Shown in pieces: positions 1 to 9,220 of a stretch of DNA of 29,909 nt; the first letter of the stretch is position 1, and the number at the start of each line of letters is the position of its first letter. A program made the position numbers and the translations under genes. The notes beneath the pieces are model-generated. The model made no database searches, was not told where the DNA came from, and saw only the letters and a program-made list of their open reading frames with translations. The stretch is from Calditrichota bacterium (GTDB lineage: Bacteria > Zixibacteria > MSB-5A5 > GN15 > FEB-12): positions 1 to 29,909 of the forward strand of contig QQUK01000268.1 of NCBI GenBank assembly GCA_008501655.1, written 5' to 3'.

Positions 1-861
1 TCCACCTGAATCAGTTAAAACAAAATTTGCATTTGACTGGAGTTTCAGGAAATCAAGGTATCCCAACGGTTCGCTCATTTTAAGACCTTTTGCATTTCCT
101 GTGATACCAAAATCCTCGAGCCGTTTCTTTGTTCTTGGATGGCAAGGAAATACAATCGGCATTTTTGCAGAAACTTCGATAATATGTTCAAACAGTTCGC
201 GAAGTTTTTCTTCTTCATCGACATTTGCCGGCCGGTGCATTGTCATTGCGATGTAAGTATCCGGTGCTAAATCGAGTTTATCGAGAATATCTGATTTTTT
301 GGCTATTTCCAGATTGGCAACAAGTGAGTCGATCATAATGTTACCGGTGTAAAAGACTTTATCATCCGATACACCTTCGTTTTTGAGATTTTTTATTCCG
401 GAATCTTCAGAGACAAAAAGATAATGCGAAAGTCTGTCAGTAACAATGCGGTTGATTTCCTCAGGCATAGTATTGTCAAATGAACGCAACCCGGCTTCTA
501 CATGAGCAAGTTTGATACACATTTTCGCCGTTACCACAGCCGCAGCAAGCGTTGAGTTGATATCACCAAAAACAACGACCAGGTCAGGCTGCATTTCACC
601 AAATGATTTCTCAAGTTCAATCATGATTTTACCGGTTTGTTCTGCGTGTGAGCCGGAACCGACCCCGAGGTAGATATCCGGTTTGGGCATTTTCAATTCA
701 TCAAAAAAGAGTTGTGAGAGGGCGTGGTCATAATGCTGTCCGGTGTGAAGTAGTTTGGTATCAAATGAATCTTTGTTTGCAAGAAGTTCCCGCATTAGTG
801 GAGCCGATTTCATAAAATTTGGTCGGGCACCGACTACGAGGCATATTTTAAATTTAGACAT
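1..861 (-). CDS. wecB: UDP-N-acetylglucosamine 2-epimerase (non-hydrolysing), 5' part
   Basis: The 287 visible codons run from an ATG at 861 to the window edge; the C-terminal quarter is missing. The family interconverts UDP-GlcNAc and UDP-ManNAc in the cytoplasm for surface polysaccharide synthesis. Visible family signatures, in order, are VGARPNFMK near the N-terminus, HTGQHYD, VFGDINST, HVEAGLRSFD, MPEEINR, MTMHRPANVD, FPCHPRTKK and a final TDSGG at the edge, all typical of the WecB/MnaA GT-B-like fold. An AAGGA-type ribosome site lies just upstream (AAGGATATATAC before ATG). The gene lies 141 bases downstream of metF on the same strand with no hairpin between them, so read-through is possible, but no functional link to methionine synthesis is evident. 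Assignment is confident; the sugar pathway served is unknown. Confidence 0.95.
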   Translation of the reverse strand, partial: MSKFKICLVVGARPNFMKSAPLMRELLANKDSFDTKLLHTGQHYDHALSQLFFDELKMPKPDIYLGVGSGSHAEQTGKIMIELEKSFGEMQPDLVVVFGDINSTLAAAVVTAKMCIKLAHVEAGLRSFDNTMPEEINRIVTDRLSHYLFVSEDSGIKNLKNEGVSDDKVFYTGNIMIDSLVANLEIAKKSDILDKLDLAPDTYIAMTMHRPANVDEEEKLRELFEHIIEVSAKMPIVFPCHPRTKKRLEDFGITGNAKGLKMSEPLGYLDFLKLQSNANFVLTDSGG

Positions 862-1002
862 GTATATATCCTTGTTTCACCTTTTCTATTCTTATCCTCG
901 AAATTCAAATCGAAGCATCGTACATCTATGCTAAAAGTTTCAAGGTACTTTTTCAACTAAATCTTTGCATTAAATTAAAATTATCAAGATTTTTAGAAGA
1001 AA

Positions 1003-1944
1003 TTAGAGTTTTTTGATTACACTGGTGACAGCTTTGGTGTCATTCATAATATAAAAATGGAGACATCTTGTACCGCAGTTGAGCAAGTCTTCACATTGTT
1101 TGACTGCCCAGTTGACACCGATTTCACGTACATGATCCGGGTTTTCTGCGACTTCGTCAGCAAGTTCTTCCGGGATAGTGACATTGAAATTTTTAGGTAG
1201 TGAGGTGATCTGTCGTGTTCCGGAAAGAATTTTCAGACCCGGTATAATCGGGACTTCAATTCCGGCATCACGGCATTGTTTCACAAAACTCGTATAATAT
1301 GATGTATCAAAGAACATCTGGGTAACGATATAGTCAGCTCCGGCATCGACCTTTGCTTTTAAATACTGGATATCAGATTTGAAGTTTGGAGCTTCAAGAT
1401 GTTTCTCCGGATAACCACCGACACCAATACACATATCAATCGGGTCTGAATTTGAAATATCCTCAAGATATTGACCTTTTTTTAGTGAATTAAGCTGCTT
1501 AACAAGTTCATTTGCATAAGCGTTAACCGATTTAGAATTGTCGACCGGTTTTATGTAATTGGTTTCATCACCCCGGATAGCAAGGACATTATGAATACCA
1601 AGATACCCAAGTTCTATCATAGCATCTTCGGTTTCTTCTTTAGAAAAACCGCGACACAACAGATGGGGAACGGTATCAATATTATAACGATTCTGAATAA
1701 TACCGCAGATAGAAATTGTACCGGTTCGTTTTTTCCTGATATGCCGGCGTATTGAACCATCATTCAGTTCTTCGTAATATGCTTCCGCAGAATGTGATGT
1801 AACATCAATAAAAGGGGGATCAAACGGGAGTATTTCTTCAACAATATCTAAAATATCCCGGGCTGACTTCCCTCTTAAGGGAGGGATGATTTCGTAACTA
1901 AAGAGCGGTTTTGTTGCTTTGTTGAGATGTTCAATAACGTACAT
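1003..1944 (-). CDS. metF: Methylenetetrahydrofolate reductase
   Basis: This 313-residue protein has the length of bacterial MetF. It reduces 5,10-methylene-THF to 5-methyl-THF using FAD in a TIM barrel, supplying the methyl donor used by MetH. Signatures include FSYEIIPP near the N-terminus (the strand carrying the catalytic Glu in this family), DVTSHS, LAIRGDE around residue 125, the GVGGYPEKH segment, DAGADYIVTQMFFD and PIIPGLKILSG. It starts 21 bases after the metH stop, so the two are almost certainly one operon. The ribosome site is weak (GAAAG about 10 bases upstream of ATG). It is complete, with no sign of damage. Confidence 0.96.
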   Translation of the reverse strand: MYVIEHLNKATKPLFSYEIIPPLRGKSARDILDIVEEILPFDPPFIDVTSHSAEAYYEELNDGSIRRHIRKKRTGTISICGIIQNRYNIDTVPHLLCRGFSKEETEDAMIELGYLGIHNVLAIRGDETNYIKPVDNSKSVNAYANELVKQLNSLKKGQYLEDISNSDPIDMCIGVGGYPEKHLEAPNFKSDIQYLKAKVDAGADYIVTQMFFDTSYYTSFVKQCRDAGIEVPIIPGLKILSGTRQITSLPKNFNVTIPEELADEVAENPDHVREIGVNWAVKQCEDLLNCGTRCLHFYIMNDTKAVTSVIKKL

Positions 1945-1965
1945 AATGTAAATTTACTTTCAAAC

Positions 1966-4900
1966 TTATTTTTGGTAGCCAAGATATGGTCCAAGCCACT
2001 TTTCTATTTCTTCGACAGTTAACTGCTTTCTTTCGGCATAGTCAACAATTTGATCTTTTGTTATTCGGCCAACAGCAAAATATTTTGAATCAGGATGAGA
2101 GAAATAATAGCCGGATACTGAAGCTGCCGGATACATAGAGCACGATTCAGTTAAAGCTACACCTATATTTTCTTCAGCCTTGAGCAGTTGGAAAATAGTT
2201 TTTTTCTCCGAATGATCGGGACAAGCTGAATACCCGGGTGCCGGACGGATACCGCAATAATTTTCAGCTATCAGTTGCTCATTGGTTAATTGTTCATCCG
2301 GAGCATAACCCCAGTATTTGATACGGATGAGCTGATGAAGCCGTTCGGCAAATGCTTCAGCTAAACGGTCAGCTACCAGTTTAAGCATTATGATACTGTA
2401 GTCATCATGAACAGCTTTTAGTTTGTCAACTTCGGTATCAAGTCCAAATCCCGTAGACACGACAAACAAACCTAAATGATCCGGATGAGTAGAATCAACC
2501 GGTGTGATGAAATCAGTAAGTGAATAATTTTTCTGACCCGGTTTGTTTTTCTGGCGACGGAGAAAATGTAATTTTTCTTTTACATCATTGCGTGAATCAT
2601 CAGAATATATTAAAACATCATCCCCTTTGCTGTTCGCAGGGTGTATTTGAAAAACAGCTTTTGCTGTAAGAATATCTTTTTTTATTATCTTATCCAGAAG
2701 AGCATTTGCTTCATCAAAAAGTTTGTTTGCCTCGGTTTTGGTATGTGAAGATGATAAAACATTCGGATACCGTCCGGGCAGTTCCCAGGCTTTAAAAAAC
2801 GGTGTCCAATCGATATAGTTTCTGAGTTCTTCAATAGAATAATTCTCAATAATTTCAAGCTTGGTTGTAGACGGTTTTGGGGGGACGTATGAGGACCAGT
2901 CGATACAATATCTGTTTTTAAAGGAATCTTCATAGGATAAAAGATTCAGTTCATCGACTTTTTCTTTATAATTCTGCCGGAGGCTCTCATATTCTTCCTT
3001 GATATATGCTGCATACGCTTCTGATTTAGATTCATTCAATAAATTATTTACTACCGATACTGAACGGGAAGCATCGGAGACATGGATCGAAGTTCCATTG
3101 TATGCAGGTTCTATTTTAACAGCTGTATGAATGCGGGAAGTTGTTGCACCTCCGATAAGAATCGGTTTTGTCATATTATTTCGCTGCATTTCGGAAGCTA
3201 CATGTACCATTTCAGAAAGAGATGGTGTGATTAAACCGCTAAGTCCGATTATATCAACATTTTTTTCAATTGCTGTTTCCAGAATTGTTTCAGCTTTGAC
3301 CATAACACCGAGGTCTATAATTTCATAATTGTTACAGCCTAATACAACACCAACAATATTTTTTCCAATATCATGCACATCACCTTTGACAGTTGCCAAA
3401 AGAATCTTCCCTTTTGGTGATGCATCACCTTTATCTCTGTTGATGTACGGTTCCAGATATGCGACCGCTTTTTTCATTACTCTTGCTGAGCGGACTACCT
3501 GAGGCAGAAACATTTTACCATCTCCAAAGAGGTCACCGACAATTTTCATCCCGTCCATAAGAGGACCTTCGATAATGTACAAAGGTTTTTCGTAGTTCTC
3601 CCGAATCTCCTCGACATCATCAACAATGAAATCTGTAATCCCGTGAACAAGGGCATACTTGATCCGTTCGACAGGCGGCTCATTTCGCCACTCCTGTTCA
3701 TCTTTCTGCTTTTTCTTTTTTCCGGTTGTAGTTTGAGCAAGTTCCGTCAATCTTTCAGTTGCATTTCCATTTCTATTCAGAATGACATCTTCAACAATGA
3801 TTCTGATATTTTCATCAATATCATCATAGATGGCAAGCTGACCCGGATTGACTATGCCCATATCCATACCAGCTTTTATAGCATGGTAGAGAAAAACGGA
3901 ATGCATTATCTCACGAATATAATCATTGCCTCGGAACGAAAAGGAAAGGTTTGAAACACCGCCGGATATTTTTATATGAGGTAAATCATTCTTTAATGTC
4001 TCTGTTGCTTTGATAAAATCAAGTGCATATGAATTATGCTCTTCAATACCGGTTGCAATTGCAAAGATGTTTAAATCAAAGATGATATCTTCTGCTGGGA
4101 ATCTAACCTTTTTGGTAAGTATTTTATATGCACGTTTGGCAATTTCAACTTTACGTTCATATGTATCCGCCTGCCCTTTTTCATCGAATGCCATAATAAT
4201 GGCAGCAGCACCATATCTTTTAACAAGAGTTGCCTTTTTTATAAATTCTTCTTCACCATCTTTCAGTGAGATTGAATTCACAATTCCTTTTCCCTGAATG
4301 CATTTCAGTCCGGCTTCGATAATTTCCCAGTCGGATGAATCAACCATAAACGGAATACGGGCGATTTCGGGGTCGGATGCAGCGAGATTAATAAAGTCGA
4401 CCATTGCCTTTTTACCATCGAGCATAGCATCATCCATATTGATATCAATAATCTGAGCACCATTTCTGACCTGTTGTCTGGCTATATCTAAAGCTTGTTC
4501 ATAGTCTTCAGCTTTTATAAGCCGTGCAAATTTAGCTGACCCTGCGACATTGGTTCGTTCACCGATATTAACAAAAAGTGAATCGGGGCGGATTACAGCC
4601 GGTTCTAAACCGGAGAGTCGGGTGCGAACAGGAAGTTCTGGAATTTTACGCGGTGAAATTTCTGAAACCATTTGAACAAGCTTTTCGATATGCGGTGGCG
4701 TTGAACCACAGCATCCACCGACAATATTGAGAAATCCATCATGTCCGAATTCTGCAAGCTGCGATGCCATATATTCCGGAGTATCATCGTATCCGCCGAA
4801 TTGATTGGGAAGCCCGGCATTCGGATAAACAGCAAGATAGCAGTCAGCAAGCGAGGAAAGCTCAGCAACAAAGGGACGTAATAGTTCCGCACCTAAGGCA

Positions 4901-5640
4901 CAGTTGAGCCCGATAATCATCGGTTTGACGTGTCTGATAGAATTCCAAAATGCTTCGGTTGTTTGACCCGAAAGGGTACGACCGCTTTTGTCGGTAATGG
5001 TACCGGATATCCAGATAGGGAAATCGGCTATATTGCGATTTTCTAAAATCTCTTCAATGGCGAACAGACATGCCTTGGCATTTAGTGTATCAAATATCGT
5101 TTCAACCAGAAGTATATCAATACCGCCATCCAGCAGACCTTTGATTTCATCTGTATATGCATCTTTCATTGAATCAAATGTTGCATTGCGAAGGCCGGGA
5201 TTATTGACATCAGGAGAAATCGAACATGTCCGATTGGTCGGACCGATAGAACCGGCAACGAATCGCCGTTTATCCGGATTTTGAGCTGTGAATTTTTCGG
5301 CTGCTTCTTTTGCCAGTTCAGCTGATTTTTTATTCAGTTCATATACTATGTTTTCGGTCTGATAATCAGATTGGGAGAGTTTTGACCCATTGAAGGTGTT
5401 GGTTCCGATTATATCAGCTCCGGCTGCAAGATACGATTCATGAATTTCAGAAATAATCTTTGGCTGTGTCAAAGACAGAATATCATTATTCCCTTTCAGA
5501 TCAACCGGATGCGCAGTAAATCTTTCACCCCGGAAATCTGATTCGGACAGATTATATCCCTGTATCATCGTACCCATAGCACCATCAAAGACGAGGATAC
5601 GTTTTTTTAGGAGATTCTGTAATTGACTAATGTTATCCAT
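1966..5640 (-). CDS. metH: Cobalamin-dependent methionine synthase
   Basis: At 1224 residues this is a full-length MetH (E. coli MetH is about 1227). It transfers a methyl group from 5-methyl-THF through methylcobalamin to homocysteine in the cytoplasm. Domains in order: homocysteine-binding barrel with the zinc site residues (NCALGA and GGCCGSTPPHI, about residues 246-313); pterin-binding barrel (NIGERTNVAGSAKF, about 357-370); cap and B12-binding Rossmann domain with DVHDIGKNIVG, whose His is the lower cobalt ligand; and C-terminal reactivation domain with RPAPGYSACPDH and a YFAVGRI segment. The modular four-domain form is intact, so SAM-dependent reactivation should work. It is first in an operon with metF. 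A promoter about 30 bases upstream leaves no room for a SAM or B12 riboswitch. Confidence 0.97.
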   Translation of the reverse strand: MDNISQLQNLLKKRILVFDGAMGTMIQGYNLSESDFRGERFTAHPVDLKGNNDILSLTQPKIISEIHESYLAAGADIIGTNTFNGSKLSQSDYQTENIVYELNKKSAELAKEAAEKFTAQNPDKRRFVAGSIGPTNRTCSISPDVNNPGLRNATFDSMKDAYTDEIKGLLDGGIDILLVETIFDTLNAKACLFAIEEILENRNIADFPIWISGTITDKSGRTLSGQTTEAFWNSIRHVKPMIIGLNCALGAELLRPFVAELSSLADCYLAVYPNAGLPNQFGGYDDTPEYMASQLAEFGHDGFLNIVGGCCGSTPPHIEKLVQMVSEISPRKIPELPVRTRLSGLEPAVIRPDSLFVNIGERTNVAGSAKFARLIKAEDYEQALDIARQQVRNGAQIIDINMDDAMLDGKKAMVDFINLAASDPEIARIPFMVDSSDWEIIEAGLKCIQGKGIVNSISLKDGEEEFIKKATLVKRYGAAAIIMAFDEKGQADTYERKVEIAKRAYKILTKKVRFPAEDIIFDLNIFAIATGIEEHNSYALDFIKATETLKNDLPHIKISGGVSNLSFSFRGNDYIREIMHSVFLYHAIKAGMDMGIVNPGQLAIYDDIDENIRIIVEDVILNRNGNATERLTELAQTTTGKKKKQKDEQEWRNEPPVERIKYALVHGITDFIVDDVEEIRENYEKPLYIIEGPLMDGMKIVGDLFGDGKMFLPQVVRSARVMKKAVAYLEPYINRDKGDASPKGKILLATVKGDVHDIGKNIVGVVLGCNNYEIIDLGVMVKAETILETAIEKNVDIIGLSGLITPSLSEMVHVASEMQRNNMTKPILIGGATTSRIHTAVKIEPAYNGTSIHVSDASRSVSVVNNLLNESKSEAYAAYIKEEYESLRQNYKEKVDELNLLSYEDSFKNRYCIDWSSYVPPKPSTTKLEIIENYSIEELRNYIDWTPFFKAWELPGRYPNVLSSSHTKTEANKLFDEANALLDKIIKKDILTAKAVFQIHPANSKGDDVLIYSDDSRNDVKEKLHFLRRQKNKPGQKNYSLTDFITPVDSTHPDHLGLFVVSTGFGLDTEVDKLKAVHDDYSIIMLKLVADRLAEAFAERLHQLIRIKYWGYAPDEQLTNEQLIAENYCGIRPAPGYSACPDHSEKKTIFQLLKAEENIGVALTESCSMYPAASVSGYYFSHPDSKYFAVGRITKDQIVDYAERKQLTVEEIEKWLGPYLGYQK

Positions 5641-5656
5641 TTAACTTTTCTATTCT

Positions 5657-5687
5657 GTTCAAATTTAATTTAATATATAGTTTGAAC
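5657..5687. promoter_or_regulatory. Inverted repeat over the metH promoter, operator candidate
   Basis: GTTCAAA (5657-5663) and TTTGAAC (5681-5687) form perfect 7-base arms separated by 17 bases. The arms flank the -10 element of the metH promoter: one lies in the spacer, the other at the predicted start site. This is the geometry of a dimeric or tetrameric repressor site. The regulator is not in the window. The region is AT-rich, so chance is not excluded. Confidence 0.4.
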
Positions 5688-5700
5688 AATTATTTATCAA
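5672..5700 (-). promoter_or_regulatory. sigma70-type promoter of metH-metF
   Basis: On the minus strand TTGATA (5700-5695), a 17-base spacer and TATATT (5677-5672) match the housekeeping consensus well. Transcription would begin near 5665, giving a leader of about 25 bases before the metH ATG at 5640. Confidence 0.6.
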
Positions 5701-5781
5701 ATATTGTTATGATATACAAACAATTTCTGAAATTTGTTTGATAATTCTTGACTATAACTGAAAAAAACGGATATTTGACCC

Positions 5782-6690
5782 ATGCATCATATTACAACAA
5801 CTGACTGGCTGACAACTCCTGATGGCAATCCCAGAGGATATATCGATACATTATCCCTCAAAGAGCTCTGGATTCATACCGGAACTGACTGTAATCTTGG
5901 CTGTCCTTTCTGTTTTGAAGATTCCAAACCGGGTGATACCCGCATTGAATTGATTGCATTTGACGAAGCGAAAAGATATATCGATGAAGCGGTCGCTCTT
6001 GGTGTTGAGAAGCTTTCTTTCACCGGAGGTGAACCTTTTGTAAATACAGATTTTTTGAAAATTTTAGATTATGCATTAGATTATAAACCTTGTATGGTTT
6101 TAACCAACGGTACCGGTCCGATTCGGACTGTTTTTGATGATGTAATCAAACTACAGAGTAAAAAATATGATCTCAAATTCCGGGTATCTATCGATTATCC
6201 GAATGAAAAAGAACATGATGCTTCCCGGGGTAAAGGGAATTTTCGGATGTCGTTTGAGACTCTTTCCTTGATGCACAAAAATGGTTTTGCTGTATCAATC
6301 GCCCGGTATGGCAGACAGTCTGAAGATAAAAACGCCGTTGAAGATAGATTTCGTGAGATTTTTCAAGAGTATAACCTCCCTGCAGATACCAATATAATCG
6401 TTTTTTATAATCTGTTTAAAGCACATAAATCTGTTGAAGTTCCTTTTGTCTCCGAAAATTGTATGACAACATACAAAGATGAAAAAAGCAGAGCTGAATT
6501 TATGTGTGCATACAGCCGGATGATTGTTAAAAAGAACGGTAGTACTGGCGTCTATGCCTGCACTCTTGTTGATGATGACGAAGATTATGACCTTGGAAAG
6601 ACGATAGCAGAAACCCTTGGTGTCCGGGTGATGTTAAAACATCATAGATGCTATTCCTGTTTCGCAGCAGGGACTTGCTGTTCCGAATAA
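5782..6690 (+). CDS. Radical SAM protein with SPASM/twitch-like C-terminus
   Basis: A 302-residue protein with the radical SAM cluster motif C37-x3-C41-x2-C44 (TDCNLGCPFCFED) and the GGEP motif at 82-85, which binds the SAM amino group in this family. The C-terminus carries MCAYSRM, then NGSTGVYACTL, DYDLGKT and a final cysteine cluster (HHRCYSCFAAGTCC), the layout of a SPASM or twitch domain holding an auxiliary Fe-S cluster. Such proteins modify peptides or act in cofactor synthesis; nothing here identifies the substrate, and no precursor peptide is visible nearby. It is divergent from metH, stands alone, and is followed by its own terminator. No strong ribosome site precedes the ATG (GGAT about 11 bases upstream). 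Confidence 0.85.
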   Translation: MHHITTTDWLTTPDGNPRGYIDTLSLKELWIHTGTDCNLGCPFCFEDSKPGDTRIELIAFDEAKRYIDEAVALGVEKLSFTGGEPFVNTDFLKILDYALDYKPCMVLTNGTGPIRTVFDDVIKLQSKKYDLKFRVSIDYPNEKEHDASRGKGNFRMSFETLSLMHKNGFAVSIARYGRQSEDKNAVEDRFREIFQEYNLPADTNIIVFYNLFKAHKSVEVPFVSENCMTTYKDEKSRAEFMCAYSRMIVKKNGSTGVYACTLVDDDEDYDLGKTIAETLGVRVMLKHHRCYSCFAAGTCCSE

Positions 6691-6715
6691 AACTTTCATG
6701 ACAGAGTAAATTGTA

Positions 6716-6743
6716 AGCGAAGTATAGTAACTTCGCTTTTTTT
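6716..6743 (+). terminator. Intrinsic terminator of the radical SAM gene
   Basis: AGCGAAG (6716-6722) pairs with CTTCGCT (6731-6737) around an 8-base loop, followed by six T. It lies 26 bases after the stop codon at 6690. Confidence 0.8.
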
Positions 6744-6771
6744 ATATTAAGAGTATATATTGCAAAAGAGT

Positions 6772-6804
6772 GTGCCGGCGAGTTAACGAGGTAACTGCCG
6801 GCAC
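6772..6804 (-). terminator. GC-rich hairpin downstream of the S41 peptidase
   Basis: GTGCCGGC (6772-6779) pairs perfectly with GCCGGCAC (6797-6804), with a further inner pairing AGTTA/TAACT across one unpaired base. It lies 24 bases past the S41 stop on the minus strand. The following T-tract is weak (CTCTTTTGC), so termination is likely but not certain. It is much more GC-rich than its surroundings. Confidence 0.5.
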
Positions 6805-6828
6805 GTAGAGACAAACGTAGGGGAGGGT

Positions 6829-8196
6829 TTATTTACTTCGTTCCGAACGGTCAGTCGTTCCGTTATCATAATGACCGACTAATGCTATCGGATTGTCATT
6901 TTTATCAAGCTCTACCTCAAGTCTGAAATAATCAAGTCCTTCGATATAAAAGAGATTTTCCTTAAGGGGATGCAGTTCAAATTTAGGTCGACCCTCTCTT
7001 TGATAGTAAAGTTTGCCGTCTTCAAACATGATTGTTCTTTCATTATATGACCCGGTAAATTTTTTCATAGTAGCTTCATCCAGAGTTACCGGATTCATTT
7101 TTGCATCAATACCTTCAACTATCCAATTGAGGGTGAATTTTTTATCTTCATCTTCAGATTGTTCAATCAGTTTAGAAAGGGCATCTTTATAGGCCGCATC
7201 AAAAGCATCATCCCGGGAAACATCAATATCCGGTTTTACACCGACCCCTTCCCAGTTAGTACCGGAGATTGGGTTTATAGCCCGGCCGTACGATACCCGA
7301 ACGACGACATTCAGGTTCTCATAGCAAATCTGCATTACCGGATGGGCACCGCCGCCGGTTGTTTCCCCGACAATAGTACCGCGCTTTAGATTTTTAAAAT
7401 TATATGAAAATTCTTCTGCTGCTGAAAATGTATAGTTAGAAGTCAGGATATAAACCAAAGCATCGGTCATCTTTGGTCCGCTGACAAACTGTTGGGTCCA
7501 GAACTGTTCAATAGAATCGGTCTCCCGAACATAAAATGAATTGAGGTGAACCGGTTCTTCAAAGAAGTAACTCATCAATAGTTGAATCATTGAAGGAGAG
7601 CCACCGCCATTATCACGCAGATCAAAAATAATCGCATCACTGTAAGCTAAAAAGTTCATTGCCGCAATTGCTGTCGGGGCAGCATGGTCTGTATTATGAA
7701 ATCCGTTCAGTTTTATATATCCGATGTTTCCATTGAGTTGTTCAATCTTTTTAAAGCCATAGTTGTTTCGTTGGGATTCATTTGTTCGTCGTTGTTGTTC
7801 AGTTTCATCCGGCATTGTGTCACAGATCTGTGCTATAATTTCATCCTGAAATCCGCGCACACCGAGATGTTTGTCATGACTGACATCAATCATATCTGAG
7901 GATAATCTGTCTGTAAACGCCTGCAATGTCTTTATTTCCTTATAAGCATCTGTTTTATACTGTTCCCGCAGCTTTGCTTCCATTTTTTTGGCGACATCGG
8001 GGAAAACGTAATAATTGTTAAGTCCCGATGATACCGAGTCTATAATCTCAAGCTGCATCTTTGAATCAATCTCTATCTCCTCGCGCTCGACACCTTGTGC
8101 GGATAAAACAGATGTGAATAAAAACAGCATGCACAAAAGTAAAGCGATTCGGTTTATCTGGCGATTTGAAAGAAAATGCTTATGAGGGATAAGCAT
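6829..8196 (-). CDS. S41 family (tail-specific/IRBP-like) secreted peptidase
   Basis: A 455-residue protein. A signal peptide (about residues 1-33, ending VLSAQG) sends it to the periplasm or outside. Residues about 45-120 form the helical N-terminal domain found before S41 domains of the IRBP type; about 155-340 form the peptidase core: IGYIKLNGF, DAIIFDLRDNGGGS, then TSNYTFSAAEEF, which holds the likely nucleophile Ser in the T-F-S-A-A-E context, and VGETTGGGAHP. The last 90 residues look like the beta-rich extension often found after such hydrolases. No PDZ domain is seen, unlike CtpA. Its AAAGGAG ribosome site lies inside the end of the MarR-GNAT gene, 3 bases upstream, so the two are translationally linked and probably co-regulated. 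The physiological substrate is unknown. Confidence 0.88.
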   Translation of the reverse strand: MLIPHKHFLSNRQINRIALLLCMLFLFTSVLSAQGVEREEIEIDSKMQLEIIDSVSSGLNNYYVFPDVAKKMEAKLREQYKTDAYKEIKTLQAFTDRLSSDMIDVSHDKHLGVRGFQDEIIAQICDTMPDETEQQRRTNESQRNNYGFKKIEQLNGNIGYIKLNGFHNTDHAAPTAIAAMNFLAYSDAIIFDLRDNGGGSPSMIQLLMSYFFEEPVHLNSFYVRETDSIEQFWTQQFVSGPKMTDALVYILTSNYTFSAAEEFSYNFKNLKRGTIVGETTGGGAHPVMQICYENLNVVVRVSYGRAINPISGTNWEGVGVKPDIDVSRDDAFDAAYKDALSKLIEQSEDEDKKFTLNWIVEGIDAKMNPVTLDEATMKKFTGSYNERTIMFEDGKLYYQREGRPKFELHPLKENLFYIEGLDYFRLEVELDKNDNPIALVGHYDNGTTDRSERSK

Positions 8197-8199
8197 TGA

Positions 8200-9192
8200 T
8201 TACTCCTTTGTTTTTAATTTACGGTAATTACCCTTATTAAGTTTCATATAGATTGTTTTTCTTTGGTACATTTTTTCATAACGGTTCTTATTACTTTGTA
8301 CAAATCCAAGATATGTAAACATTTTTATCGATGCTGTCAGTTCCGGGTTGGTTAACATGCAGATTTCTTTCGCTTTCTGTTTTATTGCTTCGTCAACAGC
8401 AGCAATAACCAGTTTTCGACCGATATGTTTATTCTGATAGTTCTCTAAAACAGCAACTTTTGCGATTTCATAGATAGCATCTCTATGTTTCAAAAGCGCA
8501 GAACATCCGACAATCTTTCCATCATACTCTGCAAAAAAGATTGCTCCTCCCTTCTTTATTATCTGTGATTCCGGATAATCAAGAATGAGTTTGTCGTAAT
8601 CCTCTACTTTGAAATATTTTTTCAGCCAGGCTTTATTCAGTTTGGTAAAATGGGCTGCATATTTTTTATGATAAGGATGAATAGTAATTGATTTATAACT
8701 TTCCTGATTCAGCGATTCAATTAACCTGGTATACATATTTTTCTGAGCAAGTGCATTTTCAAGCTTGTCGAGATTACCTATCAGATTTTTACTTACTTCT
8801 TGAATCAATTCAGCGTTGCAAGTCTTAATCGTCTCCCAAAGCGGACTGAGTTGTTTAAGAGTTCGTTTCCCTTTTGGAGTGAGATACAATATTCTTTTCC
8901 GTTCATCTATTTTATCTTTTTTGGAAGTCAATAAACCGGCTTTTGTCATCTGATTTGCTATTTGATTTATAGCCGGATGAGTCAACCCGAGTTCTTCAGC
9001 AGCGACTGTGACCGCAATTTCCTTGCGTTTCAGCAAGAGATAACTGAGTGAAAACCAGCGCGCTTCAAAATGGTAATCAAGCTCTGAATAGATACGGGAG
9101 ACATCGCGCATCAATGATTCAGATATCCGCTTAAGTCGACTTGCTAAGGCAAGTTCGCCTAACTGGCTTATGATATCTTTTTGTTTTGTCAT
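8200..9192 (-). CDS. MarR-type regulator fused to a GNAT acetyltransferase
   Basis: 330 residues with two parts. Residues about 1-155 are a MarR winged helix: the recognition segment LGLTHPAINQIANQMTKAGLL is followed by the basic wing KIDERKRILYLTPKGK. Residues about 165-320 are a GNAT fold with KVAVLENYQNKHIGRKLVIAA as the acetyl-CoA loop (a slightly degenerate Q/RxxGxG/A: NKHIGRK) and FTYLGFVQ near the end. MarR-GNAT fusions are a recognised architecture in bacteria; the acetylated substrate is generally unknown. AAAGGG precedes the ATG by 6 bases. It leads the operon with the S41 peptidase, and a 12-base perfect palindrome between the -10 box (TATAAT, 9254-9249) and the start suggests autorepression. 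Confidence 0.87.
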   Translation of the reverse strand: MTKQKDIISQLGELALASRLKRISESLMRDVSRIYSELDYHFEARWFSLSYLLLKRKEIAVTVAAEELGLTHPAINQIANQMTKAGLLTSKKDKIDERKRILYLTPKGKRTLKQLSPLWETIKTCNAELIQEVSKNLIGNLDKLENALAQKNMYTRLIESLNQESYKSITIHPYHKKYAAHFTKLNKAWLKKYFKVEDYDKLILDYPESQIIKKGGAIFFAEYDGKIVGCSALLKHRDAIYEIAKVAVLENYQNKHIGRKLVIAAVDEAIKQKAKEICMLTNPELTASIKMFTYLGFVQSNKNRYEKMYQRKTIYMKLNKGNYRKLKTKE

Positions 9193-9220
9193 GTTTGTCC
9201 CTTTATCTTGGTATTATTAC

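Noticed and set aside
3643..3954. Plus-strand frame of 103 residues with a lipoprotein-like start (FLFSGC)
   Set aside because: It is wholly antisense to the well-supported metH gene; the lipobox is a chance product of metH codons.
5641..5781. SAM or cobalamin riboswitch before metH
   Set aside because: The predicted transcript leader is only about 25 bases and the whole gap is 141 bases, AT-rich and without B12-box or SAM-box sequences.
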